Assembly: GCA_016935045.1 (NCBI GenBank)
Contig: JAFGRS010000270.1
Location: forward strand, 1-18,800
Source: Lentisphaeria bacterium
GTDB taxonomy: Bacteria > Verrucomicrobiota > Lentisphaeria > Oligosphaerales > JAFGRS01
DNA: 18,800 nucleotides
Direction of reading: 5' to 3'
Positions 7,435 through 14,561 of the stretch are shown piece by piece (the first letter of the stretch is position 1; every line of letters begins with the position of its first letter). The notes beneath the pieces are model-generated. The model made no database searches. It saw only the letters and a list, made by a program, of their open reading frames with translations, and was not told the origin of the DNA. A program made the translations under genes and the position numbers.

Positions 7435-10413
7435 GTGACGGAGAGAACAGGCGACATGCATGGGCCCCCCGACCGCGAAGGGACCGGGCGCAGGACGGTG
7501 GACCCTGCGGCGGCGCCGGCCCCTGATGGTGTGGTGCGTGTGTTCCTGGGCTGGGACAGACCCGTGGCGACGGCTGCCGCGGAGTGGTTGTGTGCGGGCT
7601 GGCAGGGGGGACCCCTGGTCCTGGACGACGTGCTGGCGCTGGTTCCCACGGCTCAGTCTGCCCGCCGTCTGCGCCTGGCGCTGGCGTCCCACGCCGCTGT
7701 CGGCGGCGGGGGTGCTCTGGCGCCTCGGGTCCTGACTCCGGAGGGTTTGCTGCGGCGGACGTGTGTGGCGGCGGCAACCGCGAGTCCTCTGGAAGTCCTG
7801 GCGGCCTGGACGGGGGTGCTGCGGGAGGCCCGTCCGGAGGATCTGGGGCACCTTTTTCCGCGGCTGGCGGAGGGTCCCTTTGCCGGGATCGAGCACGCTC
7901 TCGGAGCGGCGCGCAGACTGGCCGAGGTGCAGGGCCTCCTGGGCGAGGGCGGCCTGACCATGGCCGAGGCCGCGGAGACCCTTGCGGAAGCCTTTCCGGA
8001 CCCGGAGCGCTGGGGCGCCGAGCGCTGGCACGAGTTGGTGCGCCTCGAAGAAGCCTGTTGCCGGCGGCTGGAACGCCTCGGACTGCGCGAACGGAACCGG
8101 GCGCTGCGGGAGGGAGCGCGCCGTGCGGCGGGCCTCCCCGAGAGCGTCCGGAGGGTGGTCCTGATCGCGCTGCCGGACCCCATGCCCCTGGCCCTCGAAT
8201 GCCTGGGGCACCTGGCCGGTCGATGCCCCGTGACCGTCCTGGTACAGGCGCCGGCGGAACTGGCGGACCGCTTCGACGCCTGGGGCAGACCGAAGACGGA
8301 GGCCTGGGCGCGCCTGGAGCCGATCCCGATCCGGGAGACCTTCGTTCACGTGGCCGCCGATCCCCAGGATCAGGCCCGCCAGGCAGTGGCCTGTCTCGAC
8401 GGGATCCCTTTTGGCGACGCGGCGGTGGGTGTGCCCGACGCCGAGGTGGTGCCGCACCTCCAGCTGGCGTTGCGCGAGGCGGGGATTGCCGCCTATGATC
8501 CGGCCGGGGTGCCGTTGGCATCGACGGCCCTGTGGGACCAGTTGCGTCTCCTGGTGGAGTTGGCGGCGGAGGACCGTTTCGAGAGCTTTGCCGGGCTCAT
8601 GCGTCATCCCGACTTCCTGCGCTGGCTGGAGGGGAAGGGTGTGCGTGCGCCGGTGAGCCTGCTCCTGGGCGCGTTGGATAGGTTGCAGAACCGTCACCTG
8701 CCGCAGACCTTCCGCGCGGTGGAGGGTTGGGCCGAGGCGGCCGCAGCGGCCGGCGAGCCCGGCGGGGCGGACCTCGCGGCGGCCTGCCGACAGACCCGCG
8801 GACTGCTGCGGCGCCTGGGGCGGGAAGACCTCGCCACGGATGCGGTCCTGACCCTCCTGCACGAACTCTACGCGCCCCGTGTGCTGCGGGAGGAGTCGTC
8901 CGGGGACCGGCTCTTCACGGCCGCGGCCGAGTTGGTCGGCGAGGCCCTCGGGGAGCTGGATGCGCCGGCCCTGGTGGACGCGTGGCCGCGGCCCCTGGAC
9001 CGGTTGCGGCTCCTGGTCGGGCACATGGCCGGCCTGCGCCTCTACCCGGACCCCGACGACGACGGTCTCGAGCTTGACGGCTGGCTGGAACTGCTCTGGA
9101 ATGACGCGCCCCACCTGGTGATCACCGGCTGCAATGAGGGCAAGGTGCCCGAGAGCATCGTGGGACACGTCTTCCTTCCCGACGCGGCGCGCCGCGCGCT
9201 CGGGCTGATGAACAACGACCAGCGCCTGGCGCGGGATGCCTACCTGCTGCGGACGCTGCCGGCGTCGCGCCTGCGGGACGGATCCGTCCACATCGTCCTC
9301 GGCCGCATCCGTGCCGACGGCGACGCCCTGCGGCCGTCAAGGTTGCTGTTCCGTTGCGACGATTCCGAGTTGCCCGGGAGAGCCCTGCACCTGTTCGGGG
9401 AACTCCCTCCCAGGGCCGAGGCCCTGCCCTGGCAGCGGGCCTGGACCTTGCGCCCCCCTGCCCTGCCTCCGCCCGACACCGTGTCGGTGACCGCCTTCCG
9501 CGATTATCTCACCTGCCCGTTCCGTTTCTACCTGCGGCGGGTGGTCGGCATGGAACGCCTGGACGACCGCAGGAGCGAGTTGGACGCCCTCGATTTCGGC
9601 AACCTCTGCCACGGCGCCCTCGAAGCGTGGGCCCGGGAGCCCGGGCTGCGGGACGCCGACGACGCCGATGCCATTGCCGAATTCCTCATCGGCCAGGCGC
9701 GCCGGGCGGTGCTGGACCGTTATGGCAGCCCGGACCTGTCGGCGGCGGTGGCGGTTCAGTTCGAGGCCGCCTGTCAGCGCCTTCGGGCGGCGGCGCGGGT
9801 ACAGGCGGAACAACGGCGCCAGGGCTGGCGGATCGTGGACAGCGAGCATGCCCTGGGGAGGGGCCGCGGGGTGGACCTGGGGGGCCTGCGGGTGCGCGGC
9901 GTCGTGGACCGCATCGACCGCCACCCGGACGGACGGCTGCGGATCCTGGACTACAAGACCGGCGAGAAACCCAGACCCCCGGCGGAGGAACATCTCGGCC
10001 CGCCCGGGAGCGACAGCGGCGCCGGGGAGGACCCCTGCCGCGCTCTGTGCCTCGTCGGCGGACGGCAGCGGCGCTGGAAGGACCTTCAGCTTCCCCTGTA
10101 CGCCCTGCTGCTCCGGGACGAGCTGGGCGCCACCCCCGAGTGCGGCTACTTCGTCCTGCCCAAGGCGGTGACGGAAACCGGCGTACTGACGTGGGAGGAC
10201 CTGGACGAGTCCCTCCTGGCGGCGTCCCGTGCCTGCGCCGAGGCCTGCGCCGAGGCCATCCGACGCGGTGTCTTCTGGCCGCCGGCCGAGACGGTCCCCT
10301 TCGACGACTTCGAGGCCATCTTCTTCGGCAGCGCCGGGGAGAGCGTGGATCCGGCAGCCATCCCCTTTCTCCGGGGCGAGGTGGGGGCTCGGGCGGAGGG
10401 AGTGCCGCCGTGA
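7435..10413 (+). CDS. AddB-like PD-(D/E)XK nuclease protein
   Basis: A 992-residue protein resembling AddB, a subunit of the AddAB helicase-nuclease that processes DNA double-strand breaks for recombination. The N-terminal two thirds (about 30-680) correspond to the helicase-like scaffold but lack a Walker A motif: the position reads FLGWDRPVATAA. The C-terminal nuclease domain (about 683-960) is intact, with TCPFRFYLRR around Cys694, GNLCHG with His726, VVDRID with Asp825, LDYKTG with Asp839 and Lys841, and LQLPLY with Gln885. The cysteine trio that closes the [4Fe-4S] cluster in classical AddB is missing from the C-terminus (GVFWPPAETVPFDDFE), so only one cluster-type Cys remains. The start is GTG 7435; ATG 7456 is equally plausible. 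No addA partner is in the window. Confidence 0.85.
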   Translation: MTERTGDMHGPPDREGTGRRTVDPAAAPAPDGVVRVFLGWDRPVATAAAEWLCAGWQGGPLVLDDVLALVPTAQSARRLRLALASHAAVGGGGALAPRVLTPEGLLRRTCVAAATASPLEVLAAWTGVLREARPEDLGHLFPRLAEGPFAGIEHALGAARRLAEVQGLLGEGGLTMAEAAETLAEAFPDPERWGAERWHELVRLEEACCRRLERLGLRERNRALREGARRAAGLPESVRRVVLIALPDPMPLALECLGHLAGRCPVTVLVQAPAELADRFDAWGRPKTEAWARLEPIPIRETFVHVAADPQDQARQAVACLDGIPFGDAAVGVPDAEVVPHLQLALREAGIAAYDPAGVPLASTALWDQLRLLVELAAEDRFESFAGLMRHPDFLRWLEGKGVRAPVSLLLGALDRLQNRHLPQTFRAVEGWAEAAAAAGEPGGADLAAACRQTRGLLRRLGREDLATDAVLTLLHELYAPRVLREESSGDRLFTAAAELVGEALGELDAPALVDAWPRPLDRLRLLVGHMAGLRLYPDPDDDGLELDGWLELLWNDAPHLVITGCNEGKVPESIVGHVFLPDAARRALGLMNNDQRLARDAYLLRTLPASRLRDGSVHIVLGRIRADGDALRPSRLLFRCDDSELPGRALHLFGELPPRAEALPWQRAWTLRPPALPPPDTVSVTAFRDYLTCPFRFYLRRVVGMERLDDRRSELDALDFGNLCHGALEAWAREPGLRDADDADAIAEFLIGQARRAVLDRYGSPDLSAAVAVQFEAACQRLRAAARVQAEQRRQGWRIVDSEHALGRGRGVDLGGLRVRGVVDRIDRHPDGRLRILDYKTGEKPRPPAEEHLGPPGSDSGAGEDPCRALCLVGGRQRRWKDLQLPLYALLLRDELGATPECGYFVLPKAVTETGVLTWEDLDESLLAASRACAEACAEAIRRGVFWPPAETVPFDDFEAIFFGSAGESVDPAAIPFLRGEVGARAEGVPP

Positions 10414-10486
10414 GCCTCGGAGATCCGGATGGGGCGGAAAACGGAGGATACCAACACCGACGGCACCGTCAGCCGACTCCATTCCT

Positions 10487-10576
10487 CTTGCGGCAGTGGG
10501 GCCCCGATCCGGGAGAAGGGAGGAAGAGCGGCGGCGGCGCCACGGTCGGCTCCGGGTCCCCCGCCGCCACTGTCCA
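10487..10576 (+). repeat. Dispersed intergenic element, copy 3
   Basis: The plus strand reads CTTGCGGCAGTGGGGCCCCG, then GATCCGGGAGAAGGGAGGAA, then GAGCGGCGGC. After a short gap the unit start GGGTCCCCCGCCGCCACTGTCC follows (10555-10576). The order is therefore a unit body followed by the beginning of a second unit. It sits about 70 bases after the stop of the AddB-like gene, co-oriented with it, and its end is 18 bases from the stop of the convergent pilin remnant. Confidence 0.65.
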
Positions 10577-10593
10577 GCGCAGGCGGGTCCGAT

Positions 10594-10974
10594 TCAGCGC
10601 AGGGAGACGATGCTGCCGGAACTGCTGACCACGCCCCACACTTCCTCACGCCCGTTGTAACGTCCCCCCGAGATGCGCAAGCGGACCTTCGCATTGCCGC
10701 CCAGATCGACGTACGAGTTCCCGGTATAGAGTCCTCCCTGGCGGGCGGCGTGTTCATCGGCAAAGAGCGCGTTGAAACCGATGTTGTGGTCGCCGACCAC
10801 AGGGGTATCGAACAGGGAGGGGGCCAGTTCGATCTCCCCGTCGGCCATGAGATACGTCTCCGAGGGCCGCGGCAGTTCCCCCTGTTTGACGCCCGCGTCG
10901 CTGGCGCCGGTGAGGGGATTCGAGGGACCGTCCTCGAAGACCGCGAAGTTGCCCACGTATCCGGCCGCCGACAG
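10594..10974 (-). pseudogene. C-terminal remnant of a prepilin-type (type II secretion/type IV pilin-like) protein
   Basis: The minus strand encodes about 127 residues that look like the C-terminal half of the pseudopilins abundant in Verrucomicrobiota and relatives. Diagnostic pieces are YVGNFAVF, SDAGVKQGELPRPSETYLMADG and HNIGFNALFADEHAARQ, the usual R-P-S-E-T...L-A-D-G and H...F-A-D-G-H pattern. Here Glu replaces the usual Gly in ADEH. The N-terminal processing site and hydrophobic helix (GFTLIE...) and about a hundred residues that should precede this part are missing. Going upstream, homology stops at a 30-base tandem hairpin repeat (10981-11047), and the frame continues only as repeat translation (ERPRPRGHNL, ten residues per unit) to an ATG at 11115. 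I read it as a truncated gene. It is convergent with the nuclease gene. Confidence 0.65.
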
Positions 10975-10980
10975 GCCCGG

Positions 10981-11047
10981 GCGCTCCAGATTGTGCCCGC
11001 GAGGCCGCGGGCGCTCCAGATTGTGCCCGCGAGGCCGCGGGCGCTCC
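10981..11047 (-). repeat. 30-base tandem hairpin repeat at the broken end of the pilin remnant
   Basis: Two identical 30-base units (10981-11010 and 11011-11040) are followed by the first seven bases of a third (GCGCTCC, 11041-11047). A degenerate unit end (GGCCCGG) sits just before 10981. Each unit boundary forms a hairpin, for example GCCCGC (10995-11000) with GCGGGC (11007-11012), with the loop GGCCTC on the minus strand. A 27-base stretch (10993-11019) recurs with one mismatch at 1682-1708. There are no unique spacers, so this is not a CRISPR array. Confidence 0.9.
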
Positions 11048-11126
11048 GGCATTGTGATGCAACGATGAGTATGGTTAATTGGGTATAGCAGGACAGCGGC
11101 CGGATTGCAGGCCATGGAGAGAGACG

Positions 11127-12023
11127 ATGTTCGTTGACATGCACTGTCACGCCTATCGCAGGCCGCCTCCGGTCTACCCCTTTCAGACGCCGGAGCAGGT
11201 CCTGTGCCGCTACGACGCCCTGGGCATCGAGAAAGGCGCTCTGTTGCCCGTCGTCAGCCCGGAGATCTACCTGCCCCAGGCCAACGAGGACATCCTCGAT
11301 ATGGTTACGGAGCATCCGGACCGCTTCTTTGCCTTCTGCAACATCGACCCTCGGGCCATGACCAATTCCGCCCGGGCGCCCCTCGGGGACCTGCTGCGGC
11401 ACTACCGGGACCGCGGCTGCCGGGGTCTGGGCGAGGTGATGCCCAACCTGCCCCTGATGCACCCCATGGTGCAGAACCTGCTCTATCACGCGGAGTCCGT
11501 GGGCCTGCCGGTGGTGTTCGACGGGTCGGACCAGACGGAGGGCGATTTCGGCCTCTACGACGACCCGGGTCTGCCTCAGCTCGAACACACCCTGCAACGC
11601 TTCCCGGACCTGATCCTCTTCGGCCACGGTCCGGTGTTCTGGTCGGAGATCGGGCGCCTCGAGACACCGGGGGAACGGGCCTCCGTCTTCCGCCTGCAGG
11701 GGGGGCAGGTGGGCTGCCGGCCCAGCGGTCCGATCCGGGAGGAAGGCGTAGTGCCCAAGCTGCTGCGGCGCTATCCCAACCTCTACGGCGACCTTTCGGA
11801 CCGCAATCCCTATCTCGCCCTCACCCGCGACCCGGAGTACGGGCCGCGCTTCCTGACGGAGTTCCAGGATCGCCTGCTGTTCGGTACCGACCTCTGTTCC
11901 CCGCAGATGCCGGTGCCCCTGGTGGACCTGCTCCTGGAATGGCGTGACACGGGAAAGATCACGCCGGATGTCTTCCACAAGGTCGCCCGCGGCAACGCCA
12001 TCCGGGTGTTTGGGCTGGGTTGA
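11127..12023 (+). CDS. Amidohydrolase family 2 metal-dependent hydrolase
   Basis: A 298-residue TIM-barrel hydrolase of the amidohydrolase-2 (Amidohydro_2, PF04909-type) group; the substrate is not predictable. Metal-site candidates are the N-terminal His6 and His8 in VDMHCHAY, Glu103 in GLGEV, His167 in LFGHGPVFW and Asp255 in LLFGTDLCSPQ. The His usually found in the fifth strand seems replaced (VVFDGSD, 129-135), which is common among variants but makes the metal content uncertain. NIDPRAM and YGDLS are further family-like pieces. The start at ATG 11127 has GGAG six to seven bases upstream and places the HxH motif at the N-terminus, as usual; the frame is open back to 11079. It stands alone, between the repeat-broken pilin remnant and the tandem duplication. 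No signal peptide, so likely cytoplasmic. Confidence 0.85.
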   Translation: MFVDMHCHAYRRPPPVYPFQTPEQVLCRYDALGIEKGALLPVVSPEIYLPQANEDILDMVTEHPDRFFAFCNIDPRAMTNSARAPLGDLLRHYRDRGCRGLGEVMPNLPLMHPMVQNLLYHAESVGLPVVFDGSDQTEGDFGLYDDPGLPQLEHTLQRFPDLILFGHGPVFWSEIGRLETPGERASVFRLQGGQVGCRPSGPIREEGVVPKLLRRYPNLYGDLSDRNPYLALTRDPEYGPRFLTEFQDRLLFGTDLCSPQMPVPLVDLLLEWRDTGKITPDVFHKVARGNAIRVFGLG

Positions 12024-12417
12024 GCGGGGGGCACCGTTCCGCGGAGCCGTATCCTGGGATGCCGCCCGGGGACCGTGCGGCCTACGGGAGAGAGGGGATG
12101 GGGCGCGGAGGGCCGCGCCCCCTACTGGGATTGCTCGATTTCCCCGTACCGGCCGGCGCCCTCGACGGCCGATCCCCTTCCGGGATGGGGCGCGGAGGGC
12201 CGCGCCCCCTACTGGGATTGCTCGATTTCCCCGTACCGGCCGGCGCCCTCGACGGCCGATCCCCTTGCGAGTTTCACTGATCCACTACGAGCAGGGGGCC
12301 GCCGGCGTTGACCGCACGGGAAACGGGGCGACATTACGAACCGGATCGGTGCCGGTTCCCGGACGGGTCCCGGGCACAGGCAACAGACACCCTTTACTTT
12401 TTTTTGAGGAAGCAAGC
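12024..12417. other. Gene-free gap between the amidohydrolase and dapL
   Basis: It contains the tandem duplication 12095-12266 and little else. The frame of dapL is open through the whole gap, but its translation is repetitive and arginine-rich and has no family resemblance, so I leave it non-coding. A T8 run (12398-12405) lies just before the dapL ribosome binding site. Confidence 0.6.
12095..12266 (-). repeat. Perfect 85-base tandem duplication, period 87
   Basis: 12095-12179 and 12182-12266 are identical. Each copy starts with a 9-base-pair hairpin: GGGGCGCGG at 12100-12108 pairs with CCGCGCCCC at 12113-12121, again 87 bases later. Read on the minus strand the loop region is GCCCTC. A second smaller palindrome (GGCCG with CGGCC) lies near the end of each copy. 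The period is a multiple of three, so the repeat leaves the dapL-upstream frame open. Complete identity suggests a recent duplication or an assembly artefact. Confidence 0.95.
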
Positions 12418-13653
12418 ATGGCGGACACCTCTCTCCAGGACCTCTTCGCCGAGCGCATCGGCGGGGCCCGGTTCGGCAAAGACACCACCATCTACAAGTT
12501 CGAGAAGATCAAGCGCGCCAAAGCCGCGGCCCAGAAGGCCCATCCGGACATCGAGCTGATCGACATGGGCGTCGGCGAGCCGGATGACATGGCCTTCCCC
12601 GAGGTCCTGCAGGCGCTCTGCGAGGAGGCCTCGCGCTGGGAAAACCGCACCTACGCGGACAACGGCATCCCGGAATTCCGCGAGGCCGCCGCGGCCTACA
12701 TGGCGGACCTGTACGGGGTTTCCCTCGACCCCGCCTCCGAAATCTGCCACTCCATGGGCAGCAAGGCAGCCCTGGCGCTGCTTCCGGTCTGCTTTGTCAA
12801 TCCCGGCGACGTGGCCGTGGTGACGGTGCCGGGCTATCCGGTCATGGGGACCTGGGCCGCCTACATGGGGGGCGAGGTCGTCTCTCTGCCGTTGACCAAG
12901 GCCAACGCCTTTCTGCCGCGGCTCTCGGACCTGACGGTCGACGGGCGGCGGCGCGCCAAGCTGATCTACCTGAATTACCCGAACAACCCGACGGGGGCGT
13001 CCGCGACGGAGGCATTCTACGACGAGGCCATCGCCTTTGCCCGGGAGAACCGCATCCTGTTGGTGGTGGACGCTCCCTACGCGCCGCTGAACTTCGCGGG
13101 CAAGCCCCTGAGCATCCTCTCGCGGCCTGGCGGCAAGGACGTGGCGGTGGAGCTGCACAGCATGTCGAAGGGGTTCAACATGACGGGCTGGCGCCTGGGC
13201 TGGGTCTGTGGTCAGGCGGACGCCATCAACGCCTATGCGACCGTCAAGGACAATGCGGACAGCGGCCAGTTCCGGGCCGTGCAGAAGGCGTCCGCCAGGG
13301 CCCTCGGCATGCACCGCCTCATCACCCCCCGGATCTGCGAGAAATACCGCCGGCGCCTCGCCGCCCTCACCGAGACCCTGCGCTCCCTGGGGTTCGATGC
13401 CCAGATGCCCCGGGGATCGTTCTTCCTCTATGTCGAGATCCCCAAGGGGACCCGGGACGGGAAGACCTTCGCGTCCGCCGAAGCCTTCAGCCAATGGCTG
13501 ATCATGGAGAAGCTGATCAGTACGGTGCCGTGGGACGACGTGGGGCATTTCGTGCGTCTCAGCGCCACCTTCGTGGCCCCCACGCCGGCGGAGGAAACAC
13601 GCGTCCTCGACGAGGCCAAACGGCGGCTGAGCGCCTCAACCTTCGTCTTCTGA
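12418..13653 (+). CDS. dapL: LL-diaminopimelate aminotransferase (DapL-type)
   Basis: A fold-type I PLP aminotransferase of 411 residues. DapL makes LL-diaminopimelate directly from tetrahydrodipicolinate and glutamate, the short route to lysine and peptidoglycan seen in Chlamydiae, Verrucomicrobia, plants and others. Visible motifs: the N-terminal FEKIKRAKAAAQ and DMGVGEPDD, TYADNGIPEFREA (78-90), YPNNPTG (187-193), Asp218 in VVDAPYAPLNF, and the PLP lysine Lys251 in HSMSKGFNMTGWRLGW. The start is firm: GAGGAA seven bases before ATG 12418 and a family-like N-terminus. The stop overlaps the start of lplA (TGATG), implying translational coupling. A related class I aminotransferase with another substrate cannot be excluded, since dapA/dapB/dapF are not in view. 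Confidence 0.85.
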   Translation: MADTSLQDLFAERIGGARFGKDTTIYKFEKIKRAKAAAQKAHPDIELIDMGVGEPDDMAFPEVLQALCEEASRWENRTYADNGIPEFREAAAAYMADLYGVSLDPASEICHSMGSKAALALLPVCFVNPGDVAVVTVPGYPVMGTWAAYMGGEVVSLPLTKANAFLPRLSDLTVDGRRRAKLIYLNYPNNPTGASATEAFYDEAIAFARENRILLVVDAPYAPLNFAGKPLSILSRPGGKDVAVELHSMSKGFNMTGWRLGWVCGQADAINAYATVKDNADSGQFRAVQKASARALGMHRLITPRICEKYRRRLAALTETLRSLGFDAQMPRGSFFLYVEIPKGTRDGKTFASAEAFSQWLIMEKLISTVPWDDVGHFVRLSATFVAPTPAEETRVLDEAKRRLSASTFVF

Positions 13654-14378
13654 TGCCGCCGGGGCCGGACATGACTCCCTCTCCCGCAGCGGAAACCTGG
13701 GACCTGTGGCAGGACGGCGCCCACCGCCCCGAGCGGAACATGGCGCTGGACGAAGCCCTCCTCCTCACCGCCCGGCAGCGCGGCCGGCCGCTGCTGCGCT
13801 ACTACGGCTGGGACCGCCGGGCGGTGTCCATCGGCTACGTGCAGCACTACGACGCGGCTCCGGCGGGCTATGCGGTGGTGCGGCGCCCCACGGGTGGCGG
13901 GGTGGTGTACCACGATCACGATTTCACCTACACCGTGGTATTGCCCGCGGGGCACTGGCTGACGGGTGTGGACCGGGTGCGCAGCTACGGCGCCATCAAC
14001 GGGGCGGTGCAGGCCGGTTTGGAGCGTTGCCGGCTGGAGGTCCGGCTTGCCACCTGCGAGATCCCGCACGGGGTGGACCGCCTGCGCATGGTCTGTTTCC
14101 AGAATCCGACGCGGTACGACGTGCTGTTGGCGGGGCGCAAGGTGGCGGGCAGCGCCCAGCGGCGGACGCCGGACGGGATTCTGCACCAGGGCAGCGTCCA
14201 CTTCGGAGGTCCCTTGCCGGTCGCCCCGGCGCGTCTGGCGGAGGCGCTCTCGGCGAGCTTCCGCGAGATCATGGGGCTGAACCTGGTCCCCTGGACCCCC
14301 GCTGCCGGTTTCCTGGCCCTGGCCGCCGATCTCGAAACCCGAAAATACGCCACCGACGCCTGGAACCGGCGCCGTTGA
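13653..14378 (+). CDS. lplA: Lipoate-protein ligase A family protein
   Basis: A 241-residue BPL/LplA/LipB-fold ligase that attaches lipoate (or octanoate) to carrier proteins such as GcvH or the E2 subunits of 2-oxoacid dehydrogenases. The pocket motif is VVRRPTGGGVVYHDHDFTY (75-93). The catalytic lysine Lys163 lies in GRKVAGSAQRRTPDGILHQG, which matches the family pattern G-K-K-I-S-G-S-A-Q-x-R...L-H-x-G. At about 240 residues it is shorter than E. coli LplA (337) and lacks the C-terminal accessory domain, so it could be an LplA catalytic unit, or an octanoyltransferase of the LipM type. I chose ATG 13653, which overlaps the dapL stop; ATG 13671 is an alternative. Confidence 0.82.
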   Translation: MPPGPDMTPSPAAETWDLWQDGAHRPERNMALDEALLLTARQRGRPLLRYYGWDRRAVSIGYVQHYDAAPAGYAVVRRPTGGGVVYHDHDFTYTVVLPAGHWLTGVDRVRSYGAINGAVQAGLERCRLEVRLATCEIPHGVDRLRMVCFQNPTRYDVLLAGRKVAGSAQRRTPDGILHQGSVHFGGPLPVAPARLAEALSASFREIMGLNLVPWTPAAGFLALAADLETRKYATDAWNRRR

Positions 14379-14424
14379 AACCCGCCGCCACGCCGGAAAG
14401 ACCCCGAATCGAGGCAGAAACCCC

Positions 14425-14538
14425 ATGCTGACTCCCAGAGAGATCGTCTCGCCGACCGCCCGGTTCCGATCCCCCGAGCGGCTGGCGCGGTCGTTTCCCG
14501 CCCTGAACGTGTCCGGCGACGTCCCGGCGGACGGCTGA
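14425..14538 (+). CDS. Possible 37-residue ORF, perhaps a fragment of a larger gene
   Basis: Between lplA and aroE an ATG at 14425, with GAGGCAG about nine bases upstream, opens a 37-codon frame. The product begins MLTPREIVSPTARF and continues RSPERLARSFPALN. This pattern reminds me of the N-terminus of uroporphyrinogen-decarboxylase-like proteins (M-T-x-R-E-x-V...R-x-P-R-x-F). If so, only the first tenth of such a gene survives. The likeness is from memory and the piece is short, so it may equally be chance. Confidence 0.3.
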   Translation: MLTPREIVSPTARFRSPERLARSFPALNVSGDVPADG

Positions 14539-14561
14539 GTGCCCCCGTGGATGGAGAGGTC

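Noticed and set aside
10981..11047. CRISPR-like array
   Set aside because: The units are directly adjacent with no unique spacers, only two full copies exist, and no cas gene is present.
12349..12405. GTGCC...GGCAC palindrome followed by a T8 run, as an intrinsic terminator or attenuator before dapL
   Set aside because: The stem is only five clear pairs, and the T-run starts 20 bases after it, too far for intrinsic termination.
11944..12417. In-frame N-terminal extension of dapL through the tandem duplication
   Set aside because: The translated part is repetitive and basic. dapL has a strong ribosome binding site and family-like N-terminus at 12418, so the upstream frame is open by chance and by the multiple-of-three period.
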